A DNA stretch of 64,000 nucleotides from CADEED01 sp963839685 (GTDB lineage: Bacteria > Pseudomonadota > Gammaproteobacteria > Steroidobacterales > Steroidobacteraceae): positions 496,001-560,000 of the forward strand of contig CAWIVS010000011.1 of NCBI GenBank assembly GCA_963839685.1. The letters are read 5' to 3'. This document shows, one piece after another, positions 46,886 to 56,349 of the stretch. Numbering within the stretch: the first letter of the stretch is position 1; each line of letters begins with the position of its first letter. The notes beneath the pieces were generated by a model, which was given only the letters and a program-made list of their open reading frames with translations, searched no databases and was not told the DNA's origin. A program made the position numbers and the translations under genes.

Positions 46886-48256
46886 ATGAAACTCTCCGTC
46901 GTGATTCTCGCTGCCGGCCAGGGCAAGCGAATGAAATCAGATCTGCCCAAGGTCCTGCAGCCGCTCGCCGGGCGCCCGCTGTTGCGCCATGTTGTTAGCC
47001 GGGCGCGCGCTCTCGATCCCGACTCCATCCACGTGGTGTACGGGCACGGCGGTGAACAGGTGCGCACCGCCATCGCCGACGCCGATCTGCACTGGGCATT
47101 GCAGGCGGAACAGCTGGGTACCGGCCACGCCCTCATGCAGGCCATGCCCGAAGTCGGTGACGACGCGCTGGTGCTGGTGCTGTACGGCGACGTGCCGCTG
47201 ATCAACCCGGATACCCTCCGGCAGCTGATCGCCAGCGCGGGCCCGAAGGGGCTCGGCCTGCTGACCGTCATGCTCGGCGATGCCACCGGCTACGGCCGCA
47301 TCGTGCGCAATGCGCGCGGCGCAATCCGGAAAATCGTCGAGCAGAAGGATGCCACGCGCGCGCAGCTCAGGATCCGCGAAGGTAACAGCGGCATCATCGC
47401 CGCCCCGGCCAAACTACTGCGGCGCTGGCTCGCCAGCCTTCGTAACGCCAACGCACAGGGCGAGTACTATCTGACAGATGTCATCGCCATGGCGGTCAAG
47501 GAGCGACTCAAGGTGACACCGTTGATCGCGCCGAGCATGGCCGAAGTCCTCGGCATCAACGACAAGGTCCAGCTCGCGGAGGTCGAAGCGCTGCACCGCG
47601 CCGAACGTGCGCGCGAGCTGATGCAGGCAGGCGCGACGCTGGCGGATCCCGCGCGTATCGACGTGCGCGGCGAGGTCACCGTCGGCCGCGACGTGTTCAT
47701 CGACGCCAATGTCCTCTTCGAAGGCAAGGTGTCGCTGGGTGACGGCGTGTGCGTCGGACCGAACGTCGTGTTGCGCGATGTGAGCCTCGCGGCGCGCACG
47801 GTCGTGCTTCCGAACTGCGTGCTCGAGCAGAGCGAGGTGGGCGCCGGTTGCATCATCGGCCCGTATGCCCGTCTGCGCCCGGGCTCAAAACTGGGCCGTG
47901 ACGTGCACATTGGAAACTATGTCGAGCTGAAGAAGGCCGAACTCGGCGACGGCAGCAAGGCGAACCACCTGACTTACCTCGGTGACACCATCGTCGGAAA
48001 AAAAGTGAATGTCGGCGCGGGCACCATCACCGCGAACTACGACGGTGCCAACAAGTGGCAGACGGTGATCGAAGACGGCGCTTCGATCGGTTCGAACAAC
48101 GTGCTGGTGGCGCCCATCCGCATCGGCAAAAACGCCACCACCGGCGCGGGCAGCACCATTACCAAGGACGCGCCTGACGGGCAGCTCACGATCGCGCGCA
48201 GCAAGCAGGTTACGCTCGAGGGCTGGAAGCGGCCGGTGAAGAAACCCAAGGCCTGA
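46886..48256 (+). CDS. glmU: Bifunctional N-acetylglucosamine-1-phosphate uridyltransferase / glucosamine-1-phosphate acetyltransferase
   Basis: 456 residues. The N-terminal nucleotidyltransferase has LAAGQGKRMKSDLPKVL and LYGDVPL; the C-terminal left-handed beta-helix (about 250-440) has repeated hexapeptides and the acetyltransferase residues in GSKANHLTYLGD and ITANYDGANKWQT. Makes UDP-GlcNAc for peptidoglycan and LPS. glmS lies about 5.5 kb downstream on the same strand, separated by accessory genes. Confidence 0.97.
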   Translation: MKLSVVILAAGQGKRMKSDLPKVLQPLAGRPLLRHVVSRARALDPDSIHVVYGHGGEQVRTAIADADLHWALQAEQLGTGHALMQAMPEVGDDALVLVLYGDVPLINPDTLRQLIASAGPKGLGLLTVMLGDATGYGRIVRNARGAIRKIVEQKDATRAQLRIREGNSGIIAAPAKLLRRWLASLRNANAQGEYYLTDVIAMAVKERLKVTPLIAPSMAEVLGINDKVQLAEVEALHRAERARELMQAGATLADPARIDVRGEVTVGRDVFIDANVLFEGKVSLGDGVCVGPNVVLRDVSLAARTVVLPNCVLEQSEVGAGCIIGPYARLRPGSKLGRDVHIGNYVELKKAELGDGSKANHLTYLGDTIVGKKVNVGAGTITANYDGANKWQTVIEDGASIGSNNVLVAPIRIGKNATTGAGSTITKDAPDGQLTIARSKQVTLEGWKRPVKKPKA

Positions 48257-48313
48257 GCAGACTCGGCGCCCGCCTGATGGTTCGACCCCGGCCCGCGCTG
48301 GCACAATGGCTCC

Positions 48314-48805
48314 ATGGAAGCCACCTTCATCGAGCTGGCCGCGTTTCCGGCGGCGCTCGAGAAACACTATGGACTGTTTCCGGCGGAATTCGTGCACTGG
48401 GCGCCGCCATCCTGGGAGGGTGTCCCGAGCGAGGCGTTCACGGCCATCGAGCAGGTCTGTCACGTGCGTGACATCGAGATCGACGGTTACCAGTTGCGGT
48501 TTCGGCGCACGCTGACGGAAGACGAGCCGAGCCTTGCCTCCATCGACAGCGAGGCGCTGGCCAAACAGCGCCACTACGGGAGCCGCGATGCCGCGCAGGT
48601 ACTGGACGAGTTTCGCGCCGCGCGCGCCGCGACACTCGCATTGCTGCGCGGCCTGGACGAATCACAGCTGCGACGCCGTGCGCGGTTCGAGGGTTATGGG
48701 CCCGTGACGCTGCGCGCGCTGGTCCACTATCTGTGCAGCCACGACCAGCAACACCTCGCAGGCCTGCAGTGGTTGCTGGGAAAAATCGAGGCCGGTCGCG
48801 GGTGA
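48314..48805 (+). CDS. DinB-family protein
   Basis: 163 residues of a four-helix DinB/YfiT-like fold. Candidate metal histidines are in QVCHVRDIEIDGY and in CSHDQQHLAGLQW near the C-terminus. These proteins are metal-dependent, often thiol transferases; the substrate is unknown. The stop overlaps the next start (GTGA). Confidence 0.8.
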   Translation: MEATFIELAAFPAALEKHYGLFPAEFVHWAPPSWEGVPSEAFTAIEQVCHVRDIEIDGYQLRFRRTLTEDEPSLASIDSEALAKQRHYGSRDAAQVLDEFRAARAATLALLRGLDESQLRRRARFEGYGPVTLRALVHYLCSHDQQHLAGLQWLLGKIEAGRG

Positions 48806-49320
48806 ATATCCTGCGTCGGTTGCCGGCCGGCCTGGCGCTGGCATTCGCGGCCGGTGCGGCCGCGGGTGCGGCGGGTGCGAGCTGGTGCCTGGGATTCGGA
48901 TCGCTGGGACCGGTACGCACCGGCATGACGGTGGAACAGGTGCTGCGCCTTGCCGACTGGCCCGGGATGGAACGCAAACAACCCGCCGGGGAGTGCTGGT
49001 ACCTGCGTTATCACGCCGGCGGCACGAATTTCGATCTGATGATCATCAAGGACGTCGTCGTTCGCATCGAAATTCAAGGCGAGTCGACGTTGCAGACATT
49101 CTCCGGCGCACATGTGGCCAGCACGGAAGCCGAGCTGGCCAGTCTCTATGGCGCGCGCCTCGAATCGAAACCACACAAGTACGATCCCGATGGACATACG
49201 CTGACCTTGAGATCGTCGGATGGATCACACGGCCTGCGATTCGAGACTTCGCATGGCAAGGTGACCGCCATCCAGTCGGGTCCCTGGGAACATCTCCACT
49301 ATGTCGAGGGATGCGGATGA
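48802..49320 (+). CDS. Exported hypothetical protein with GPVRTGMT motif
   Basis: 172 residues from GTG 48802, overlapping the DinB stop. An N-terminal hydrophobic segment (about 8-32, Ala/Gly-rich) is a signal or anchor. The body begins LGPVRTGMTVEQVLRLA and contains CWYLRYHAGGTNFDLMI and FETSHGKVTAIQSG; this layout recurs in secreted hypothetical proteins of proteobacteria and distantly recalls BamE-like folds. Function unknown. The stop overlaps the next ATG. Confidence 0.6.
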   Translation: MNILRRLPAGLALAFAAGAAAGAAGASWCLGFGSLGPVRTGMTVEQVLRLADWPGMERKQPAGECWYLRYHAGGTNFDLMIIKDVVVRIEIQGESTLQTFSGAHVASTEAELASLYGARLESKPHKYDPDGHTLTLRSSDGSHGLRFETSHGKVTAIQSGPWEHLHYVEGCG

Positions 49321-50348
49321 CGCGACGCACCGTGACGGGATTCACTAACTACCTTGTGGGTCTGGTGCTGGCGTGTGGTGCGATGTCCGCGCAGGCTGCA
49401 GGACCGGAGTTGCAGACCGAAGTGTTCCGGGTTCCGTCGGATGCCGGCATCGAGCTGCAGCTGCGCAACAAGCATCCTGCGGGAGCGCGCGACTTCGCAG
49501 CCGGGCGCATCGTGCTGTTCGTGCATGGAGCGACCTTCCCCGCGAGCAGCACCTTCGATGTGGAGCTGCCCGGCGGCAGCTGGATGGGCGCCGTGGCGGC
49601 GCGTGGTTACGACGTCTATGCGCTCGACATCCGCGGCTACGGCGGCTCGACCCGGCCTGCCTCAATGTCGCAGCCGCCCGAAGCGAACGCGCCGTTCGCC
49701 GCTGCGCGCGAAGCGGTGCGCGACATCGGCGCGGCGGTGGACTACATCCTGGCGCGGCGCCGTGTCTCACAACTGACGCTGATCGGCTGGTCGTGGGGCA
49801 CGACGACCACTGCGGCGTTTGCCGCCGGTAATCCGGGCAAGGTCGGCAAGCTGGTGCTGGTGTCTCCGGTCTGGCTGGGTGTGCAGCCGCCGCCTTACCA
49901 GGGCGCCTATCGCACCAGCACCCACGATGCCGCGCGCGCTTTCGCACTGCGCGGCATGCCGAAGGAGCGCGTCGACGAGATCGCGCCGCTCGCAACCTTC
50001 GATGCCTGGTGGGCGGCGACACTGGCCACCGATCCGGACGGTGCCCGGCAATCGCCGCCTGCGGTGCGCGCACCCAACGGTGCACTCGAAGACTTCGCGA
50101 AATACTGGGGGGCGGGAAAACCTGCCTATCAGCCGGCCGACATTCGGGCTCCCACCTTGCTGGTGGTCGGCGAATGGGACGCCGTCACGCCGCCCGCGAT
50201 GGCGCTCGGCCTCAGCAGTGCCCTGGTGAATGCCCGCGAGCGGCGGCTGGTGCTGATGTCCGAAGGCACCCATTTCATCGCCATCGAGAAACATCGCATG
50301 CGCCTGATTCGCGAGGTGCAGAATTTTCTCGACGAGCCACTCGATTGA
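49317..50348 (+). CDS. Secreted alpha/beta-hydrolase
   Basis: 343 residues from ATG 49317 (ATG 49311 two codons earlier is also in frame). Signal peptide (about 1-28, ending SAQA). Oxyanion strand LFVHGATFPAS, nucleophile elbow GWSWGT, aspartate in VVGEWDAVTP and histidine in SEGTHFIA complete a catalytic triad. Likely an esterase or related hydrolase exported to the periplasm; substrate unknown. Confidence 0.87.
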   Translation: MTRRTVTGFTNYLVGLVLACGAMSAQAAGPELQTEVFRVPSDAGIELQLRNKHPAGARDFAAGRIVLFVHGATFPASSTFDVELPGGSWMGAVAARGYDVYALDIRGYGGSTRPASMSQPPEANAPFAAAREAVRDIGAAVDYILARRRVSQLTLIGWSWGTTTTAAFAAGNPGKVGKLVLVSPVWLGVQPPPYQGAYRTSTHDAARAFALRGMPKERVDEIAPLATFDAWWAATLATDPDGARQSPPAVRAPNGALEDFAKYWGAGKPAYQPADIRAPTLLVVGEWDAVTPPAMALGLSSALVNARERRLVLMSEGTHFIAIEKHRMRLIREVQNFLDEPLD

Positions 50349-50362
50349 AAGCGGAGAAACAC

Positions 50363-50614
50363 ATGCTGCAACTGCGCCCGAACTGCGAATGCTGCAACAC
50401 CGATCTCACCGGTGATTCCGATGACGCGTGGATCTGCTCCTTTGAATGCACCTTCTGCACGCGCTGTACCCAGGAGTCGCTGAAAGGACGCTGCCCCAAC
50501 TGCGCCGGCGAGCTGGTGCGCCGCCCGCGGCGCGCGCCGGACAAGCTGATGAAGTATCCGGCTTCGTCCGAGCGCGTCTATAAACCCGAAGGCTGTGGCA
50601 AGCGCGTTGCCTGA
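50363..50614 (+). CDS. DUF1272 zinc-ribbon protein
   Basis: 83 residues from ATG 50363. The DUF1272 pattern LRPNCECCNTDL, WICSFECTFCTRC and GRCPNCAGELVRRPRR has cysteine pairs for one or two zinc sites. Small cytosolic protein of unknown function, common in proteobacteria. Its end overlaps the next gene by 20 bases. Confidence 0.88.
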   Translation: MLQLRPNCECCNTDLTGDSDDAWICSFECTFCTRCTQESLKGRCPNCAGELVRRPRRAPDKLMKYPASSERVYKPEGCGKRVA

Positions 50615-51128
50615 AACCGCGCTCATCTGCCGTGTACCCGAGGCGGAGCGCTATATCGCGGGCTACCGCGAGCGCTACGACCCGCCCGCGCGCCGCAACG
50701 TGCCCGCGCACGTGACCGTGCTGTATCCGTTCATGCCGCCGGGAGACATCGACGATGCGGTGCTGGCGCAGCTCGCCGCCATCGCGCGCGCCGTGCCGTG
50801 CTTTGATTACCGTCTCGCCGAGACCAGACGCTTTCCCGTCTCGCTGTACCTGGCGCCGCAGCCGGACAATTCCTTCGCGGCGCTCACCGAGGCGATCCAT
50901 CGCGCCTTCCCCGACTATCCGCCGTTTGCCGGCAAGTTCACCACCGTGGTGCCGCATGTCACGGTGGCGCATGCCGACGAACCGAAACTCTGCGAGATCG
51001 AAATCGAGTTGCGAATCGCGCTGGCGAGCGGCGGCGGGGTCGCGGCGCGTTGCAGCGAAATGGTCCTGATCGAGAATTCCAGCGGACGCTGGGAAGAGAT
51101 GCAGCGCTTCGCGCTGGGTTCAGCGTAG
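50595..51128 (+). CDS. 2'-5' RNA ligase-like 2H phosphoesterase
   Basis: 177 residues from GTG 50595. The two HxT motifs that define 2H phosphoesterases are present: HVTVLYPF (about 39) and HVTVAHA (about 118). The group includes ThpR/LigT RNA ligases and cyclic phosphodiesterases; length and motif spacing fit. Cytosolic. Substrate not determined. Confidence 0.82.
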   Translation: MASALPETALICRVPEAERYIAGYRERYDPPARRNVPAHVTVLYPFMPPGDIDDAVLAQLAAIARAVPCFDYRLAETRRFPVSLYLAPQPDNSFAALTEAIHRAFPDYPPFAGKFTTVVPHVTVAHADEPKLCEIEIELRIALASGGGVAARCSEMVLIENSSGRWEEMQRFALGSA

Positions 51129-51211
51129 CAATTCAGGCGGGTAACAATCCCACAGTGATGCCCGGCATCCGCCGGCTTTGTCCACAATAGATGAGTGATG
51201 GACTGTGCGAC

Positions 51212-51361
51212 ATGATCCGGAAGTTGCGTACCGGAAAGTATCGGTTGTATTCGCGCAAGCCGGATCCGAAGACCGGCCGGCGCCGCAACCTCGGCACGTT
51301 CGCCACACGTGCGGGTGCCGAGAAACACGAGCGCGCGGTGCAGTATTTCAAGCGTCGCTGA
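51212..51361 (+). CDS. Small AP2/Arm-type DNA-binding-like protein
   Basis: 49 residues from ATG 51212 (an in-frame ATG at 51191 adds seven). Very basic, with KYRLYSRKPDPKTGRRRNLG and FATRAGAEKHERAVQYFKRR. Its strand-strand-strand-helix pattern recalls the Arm or AP2-like DNA-binding domain at the N-terminus of tyrosine integrases, but no integrase follows. Short proteins of this kind occur alone in other proteobacterial genomes, so I regard it as a real gene. Confidence 0.6.
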   Translation: MIRKLRTGKYRLYSRKPDPKTGRRRNLGTFATRAGAEKHERAVQYFKRR

Positions 51362-51400
51362 GGCCCAGCCTAACAACCGCCGCGCGCGTAAACTCAAGCC

Positions 51401-51865
51401 ATGAGAATCGACATCGCCGATCGGCCGCCAGTCCGGGTCGCCTATCTCCGTTACACCGGTCCTCTCGGTGAACCCCTGGCGAGGTTCTGGCGCGCCAAGG
51501 TGGCGCCCTGGCTGGCGGACAATGGCCTGCTCGACTGCCCGCGTTACGGCGTGACCCAGGACGATCCGTCGCGTACTCCGCCGGAAAAATGCCGCTATGA
51601 CGCCTGCGTCGAGCTGCCCGCCGGGTTGTCGCTGCCGGATTCTCCCGAGACCACCATCGCCGGCGGGTGCTACGCCGTCACGCATTTCAAAGGCACGGGT
51701 GCTGATATCGGCGCGGCCTGGGGTGAATTCCAGCGCGAATTCCTCGCCAATCCCGCGCATCGCGTCGACCACGCACGCCAGCCGTTCGAGCACTATCCGC
51801 GCGGCGCGCTCTTCGATGCACGCACCGGCGTGTTCGCCTGCGAGCTCTGTCTGCCCGTCGGATGA
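51401..51865 (+). CDS. GyrI-like small-molecule-binding domain protein
   Basis: 154 residues. RVAYLRYTGPLGEPLARFWRA, CRYDACVELP and GGCYAVTHFKG followed by FEHYPRG fit the GyrI/SbmC effector-binding (SOUL/BacTALE-type) domain that in AraC regulators binds ligands; here it stands without an HTH. Could sequester toxins or gyrase-acting compounds as E. coli SbmC does; that is inference. Overlaps the next start (ATGA). Confidence 0.78.
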   Translation: MRIDIADRPPVRVAYLRYTGPLGEPLARFWRAKVAPWLADNGLLDCPRYGVTQDDPSRTPPEKCRYDACVELPAGLSLPDSPETTIAGGCYAVTHFKGTGADIGAAWGEFQREFLANPAHRVDHARQPFEHYPRGALFDARTGVFACELCLPVG

Positions 51866-52248
51866 CGGTACGAATCGTGCGGCTGGGGTCAGGGCGCGGC
51901 GCCAACGAAGGCGTGCGCCTCGGCACCGTGCGCCGGCCGCCACGCGGCGTGCGCAAGTCAGACTTCGCGCGGCTCGACTGGTACGACGTCTGGTATCCCG
52001 TGCTGGCGCCAGGCGTGGCGACCATGAAGCTCGGCCTGGCCGCGCAGACCGACAAACAATGGGCCACGTTCGCCCGCAAGTACCGTGCCGAAATGGCGGC
52101 CCCCGCCGCCAGCCAGTCGCTGGACGTGCTCGCCGCGCTCTCGCATCACGCCAATTTCTCCGTGGGTTGTTATTGTGAAAACGAGGCCCGCTGCCACCGT
52201 TCACTGCTGCGCGCGCTGCTGCTGGACAGGGGCGCGAAACTGGAGTAG
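51862..52248 (+). CDS. DUF488 family protein
   Basis: 128 residues. Contains VRLGTVRRPPRG, WYDVWYPVLAP and the ending FSVGCYCENEARCHRSLLRALL, with the CYC-CHR cysteine/histidine pattern typical of DUF488. Cytosolic protein of unknown function, possibly nucleic-acid-related in other genomes. Coupled to the GyrI-like gene. Confidence 0.82.
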   Translation: MTVRIVRLGSGRGANEGVRLGTVRRPPRGVRKSDFARLDWYDVWYPVLAPGVATMKLGLAAQTDKQWATFARKYRAEMAAPAASQSLDVLAALSHHANFSVGCYCENEARCHRSLLRALLLDRGAKLE

Positions 52249-52257
52249 CTAGGCAAC

Positions 52258-52563
52258 ATGAAGAAGATCGTGATCGGCATCCTGGTGGGCGCGCTGGGCA
52301 TGTTTGCCTGGCAGCGGATGGTGCAGCCGGCGCCGGCGGCTGAGGTCAGTGAAGCCGAAGAATCCGGCGACGGGCTCCAGCCGGAGCGCGAGCAACTTCC
52401 CGCGGTGCAGGAGACATTCTCGTGCGATGGCCGCACGCACTGCTCTCAGATGACCTCCTGCGCCGAGGCGATGTACTTCCTGGAGCACTGCCCCGGCGTG
52501 GAAATGGACGGCGAAGGTGATGGCATCCCCTGCGAGCGACAGTGGTGCAGGAACGGTGGGTAA
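52258..52563 (+). CDS. Excalibur-domain membrane-anchored protein
   Basis: 101 residues. An N-terminal membrane anchor (about 3-20), an acidic linker, and a C-terminal Excalibur calcium-binding-like domain: CDGRTHCSQMTSC, FLEHCPGVEMDGEGDGIPCE with the DxDxDG-like loop and conserved cysteines. Predicted periplasmic. Often linked to extracellular nucleases; none is adjacent here. Confidence 0.85.
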   Translation: MKKIVIGILVGALGMFAWQRMVQPAPAAEVSEAEESGDGLQPEREQLPAVQETFSCDGRTHCSQMTSCAEAMYFLEHCPGVEMDGEGDGIPCERQWCRNGG

Positions 52564-52567
52564 CGTC

Positions 52568-52885
52568 ATGAAGGCTACGATCATGCTGGCGGTGCTTGCG
52601 GGACTGCTGCCGCTGGCGGCGCCAGCCGAAACCTTTCGCTGTGGCAAGTGGATCATCAACGAGGAGACCACCCTCACCGAGCTGACACAGAAGTGCGGTG
52701 AACCCACTTCGCACGATAGCCGCACCGAGGATGTGCGCCAGCACAACCAGTACACCGGTGGCTGGATGAAGGTGGGCGAGACCACGATCGAGCGATGGAT
52801 CTACGACCGCGGACCGCGGGCGCAGGCCATGGTCGTCACTGTCGTTGACGGCCGGATCAAGAGCATCGAACGGCTCGAGAAGTAG
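52568..52885 (+). CDS. DUF2845 secreted protein
   Basis: 105 residues from ATG 52568. Signal peptide (about 1-20, ending APA). ETFRCGKWIINEETTLTELTQKCGEPTS and ERWIYDRGPRAQAMVVTVVDG match DUF2845, small periplasmic proteins of unknown function. Five bases after the Excalibur gene. Confidence 0.85.
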   Translation: MKATIMLAVLAGLLPLAAPAETFRCGKWIINEETTLTELTQKCGEPTSHDSRTEDVRQHNQYTGGWMKVGETTIERWIYDRGPRAQAMVVTVVDGRIKSIERLEK

Positions 52886-52891
52886 ATCGAC

Positions 52892-53494
52892 ATGACACTC
52901 AAGGTGCTGGGACGCGCCTCATCGATCAACGTCCGCAAGGTGCTGTGGACCTGTGCCGAGCTCGACCTGCAGTTCGAGCATCTCGAGTCCGACCCGGAGT
53001 TGTTTGCAAAGAACCCCAACCGCATGGTGCCGGTGATCCAGGACGGCGAATTCGTGATGTGGGAGTCAAATGCGATCTGCCGCTACCTCGCCGGCAAACA
53101 ACCGCGCGGTACCCTGCTGCCAACTGAACCCGAAGCCCGCGCACAGGTGGAGTTGTGGATGGACTGGCAGGCCACGGAGCTCAACTTCGCCTGGCGTTAC
53201 GCCTTCAACGCGGTGGTGCGCAAGAGCCCCGAACACGCCGATCCGCGCGCCATTCGCGACAGCACCGAGAGCTGGAATCAATGCATGCGCCTGCTGGATG
53301 AGCATTTCGCGCATGGCGGGCAGTTCATCACCGGCGAGTTCTTCACGCTCGCGGACGTGGTGCTCGGACTGTCGACCCACCGCTGGTTGCTGAGTCCCAT
53401 CGAGAAGCCGCACCTGGATGCGGTGCACGGTTACTACCAGCGACTGTCCGTGCGCCCGGCATTCCGCGCGCACGTGCATCCCGAGGTCCCTTGA
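52892..53494 (+). CDS. Glutathione S-transferase
   Basis: 200 residues. Thioredoxin-like N-terminal domain with SSINVRKVLWTCAELDL, NRMVPVIQDGEFVMWESNAICRYLA (cis-proline and ESxAI glutathione-binding motif) and an all-helical C-terminal domain with FTLADVVLGLSTHRW. Cytosolic; substrate unknown. Last of the accessory genes before glmS. Confidence 0.92.
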   Translation: MTLKVLGRASSINVRKVLWTCAELDLQFEHLESDPELFAKNPNRMVPVIQDGEFVMWESNAICRYLAGKQPRGTLLPTEPEARAQVELWMDWQATELNFAWRYAFNAVVRKSPEHADPRAIRDSTESWNQCMRLLDEHFAHGGQFITGEFFTLADVVLGLSTHRWLLSPIEKPHLDAVHGYYQRLSVRPAFRAHVHPEVP

Positions 53495-53570
53495 ACCATC
53501 CGCTGGGACGCGCTTATGACCGGATTTTCTGCCCGCTGGTCGGGACAAGGTTGCGCGAGCGTGATCGTAA

Positions 53571-53589
53571 GGTATTGATTTCCAATACC
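53571..53589. repeat. Short palindromic hairpin upstream of glmS
   Basis: GGTATTG (53571-53577) and CAATACC (53583-53589) form a perfect 7-bp stem with a five-base ATTTC loop about 130 bases before the glmS ATG. Its AT-rich composition stands out. It could be an operator or a leader hairpin; no T tract follows. Confidence 0.4.
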
Positions 53590-53715
53590 TGAAGGACCCC
53601 AGGGCGACCTTATGTGAGCCGGGTATCAGATGGCGCTCTCTGCACCCGTTGGCTGCTTCGATCCGGCGTCCCCCTCAGGCAAACTAGCGCCCCCAATTTG
53701 GAAGGGCACCGTTAC

Positions 53716-55552
<1,837 letters not shown>

Positions 55553-55557
55553 CGGGG

Positions 55558-55680
55558 CTGCACGCGCCCGACTGGCTGTTCTTTCGGCACGCTGACGAAG
55601 AAGTCGGTGCCGGAGCTCTTGTTCACGCAGCCGACGAATTCCTCCATCAGGATGATGAAGGAATTGCCATAGGTTGCTTC
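55558..55680 (-). pseudogene. Possible relic of a penicillin acylase-type gene
   Basis: On the minus strand one frame reads ATYGNSFIILMEEFVG followed by KSSGTDFFVSVPKEQP without a stop between about 55680 and 55558. TYGNSFI resembles the C-terminal YGNSF motif of penicillin acylase-family Ntn-hydrolases. Upstream it meets a stop and the paired palindromes, downstream it runs into the glmS end. No start or full domain exists, so at most a fragment. The likeness rests on a few residues. Confidence 0.25.
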
Positions 55681-55681
55681 A

Positions 55682-55717
55682 TACCCAATTTGGGTAGTAT
55701 TCTACCCAATATGGGTA
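55682..55717 (+). promoter_or_regulatory. Two tandem operator-like palindromes over the HTH-MNT start
   Basis: Two near-identical 15-bp palindromes, TACCCAATTTGGGTA (55682-55696) and TACCCAATATGGGTA (55703-55717), differ at one central base and are centred 21 bp apart, two helical turns. The second contains the ATG (55711) of the HTH-nucleotidyltransferase gene. A possible promoter (TTGCTT at 55674-55679 and TATTCT at 55698-55703, 18-bp spacing) would be covered by the first palindrome. Strongly suggests autorepression by the HTH protein. Confidence 0.75.
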
Positions 55718-56349
55718 GGAAGCGGCCGGCCCCGGCATCAGTACGACGATCAGTGAAAACGGATATCGCGGGAGCCTTGTTCACCGCGACCCAGCAAAAA
55801 GTATTGCAATTGATCTTCGGCAACCCCGAACGCAGCTATTTTGCAAGCGAGCTGATTGAACTGGTCGATGGCGGATCGGGCGCTGTTCAGCGTGAACTCG
55901 CGCGTTTGGCGGAAAGCGGGCTGGTCACCCAGAAACTGATTGGCCGACAACGCCACTACCAGGCGAACTCTTCGTCGCCAATTTTTGAAGAACTCCGGAA
56001 GATCGTGGCAAAGACCACGGGCATTCCGGATTACCTCCAATCAGTCATCGCGCCACTCGGCAGCCGCGCGAAACTAGCCCTGATCTATGGCTCGATCGCC
56101 AAGGGTGAATCCAGTGCGGGAAGCGACATCGACGTACTTATTGTCGGAGACGACATCCTCCTGGAGGAACTGTATTCGTTGCTCGAACCTGCAGAAAGAA
56201 AGCTGCGGCGGAAGATCAATCCGACGCTATATTCACAGGACGAGTTTTCTCGCAGGCGCAAGAATCGCAATTCCTTTGTAGCCAAGGTTCTCGGAGGGCC
56301 AATCGTGCCATTGGTTGGAAGTGTCGATGCCCTTGAAGCAACTCGATAG
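55711..56349 (+). CDS. HTH-domain nucleotidyltransferase (MNT-type), putative antitoxin
   Basis: 212 residues from ATG 55711 (TTG 55690 is an in-frame alternative). The N-terminal half is a winged helix (about 18-85: QQKVLQLIFGN, ELIELVDGGSGAVQRELARL). The C-terminal half has the minimal nucleotidyltransferase motif GSIAKGESSAGSDIDVLIV with G127, S128, S138, D139 and D141. MNT proteins pair with HEPN toxins and silence them by adenylylation in MntA-HepT systems. The paired palindromes overlap its start. GC and codon use are visibly lower than in glmS, hinting at transfer. Confidence 0.82.
   Translation: MGRKRPAPASVRRSVKTDIAGALFTATQQKVLQLIFGNPERSYFASELIELVDGGSGAVQRELARLAESGLVTQKLIGRQRHYQANSSSPIFEELRKIVAKTTGIPDYLQSVIAPLGSRAKLALIYGSIAKGESSAGSDIDVLIVGDDILLEELYSLLEPAERKLRRKINPTLYSQDEFSRRRKNRNSFVAKVLGGPIVPLVGSVDALEATR

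Noticed and set aside
53495..53715. glmS ribozyme or riboswitch in the glmS leader
   Set aside because: The region is short, has only one small hairpin, and the glmS ribozyme is essentially a Firmicutes-type element.
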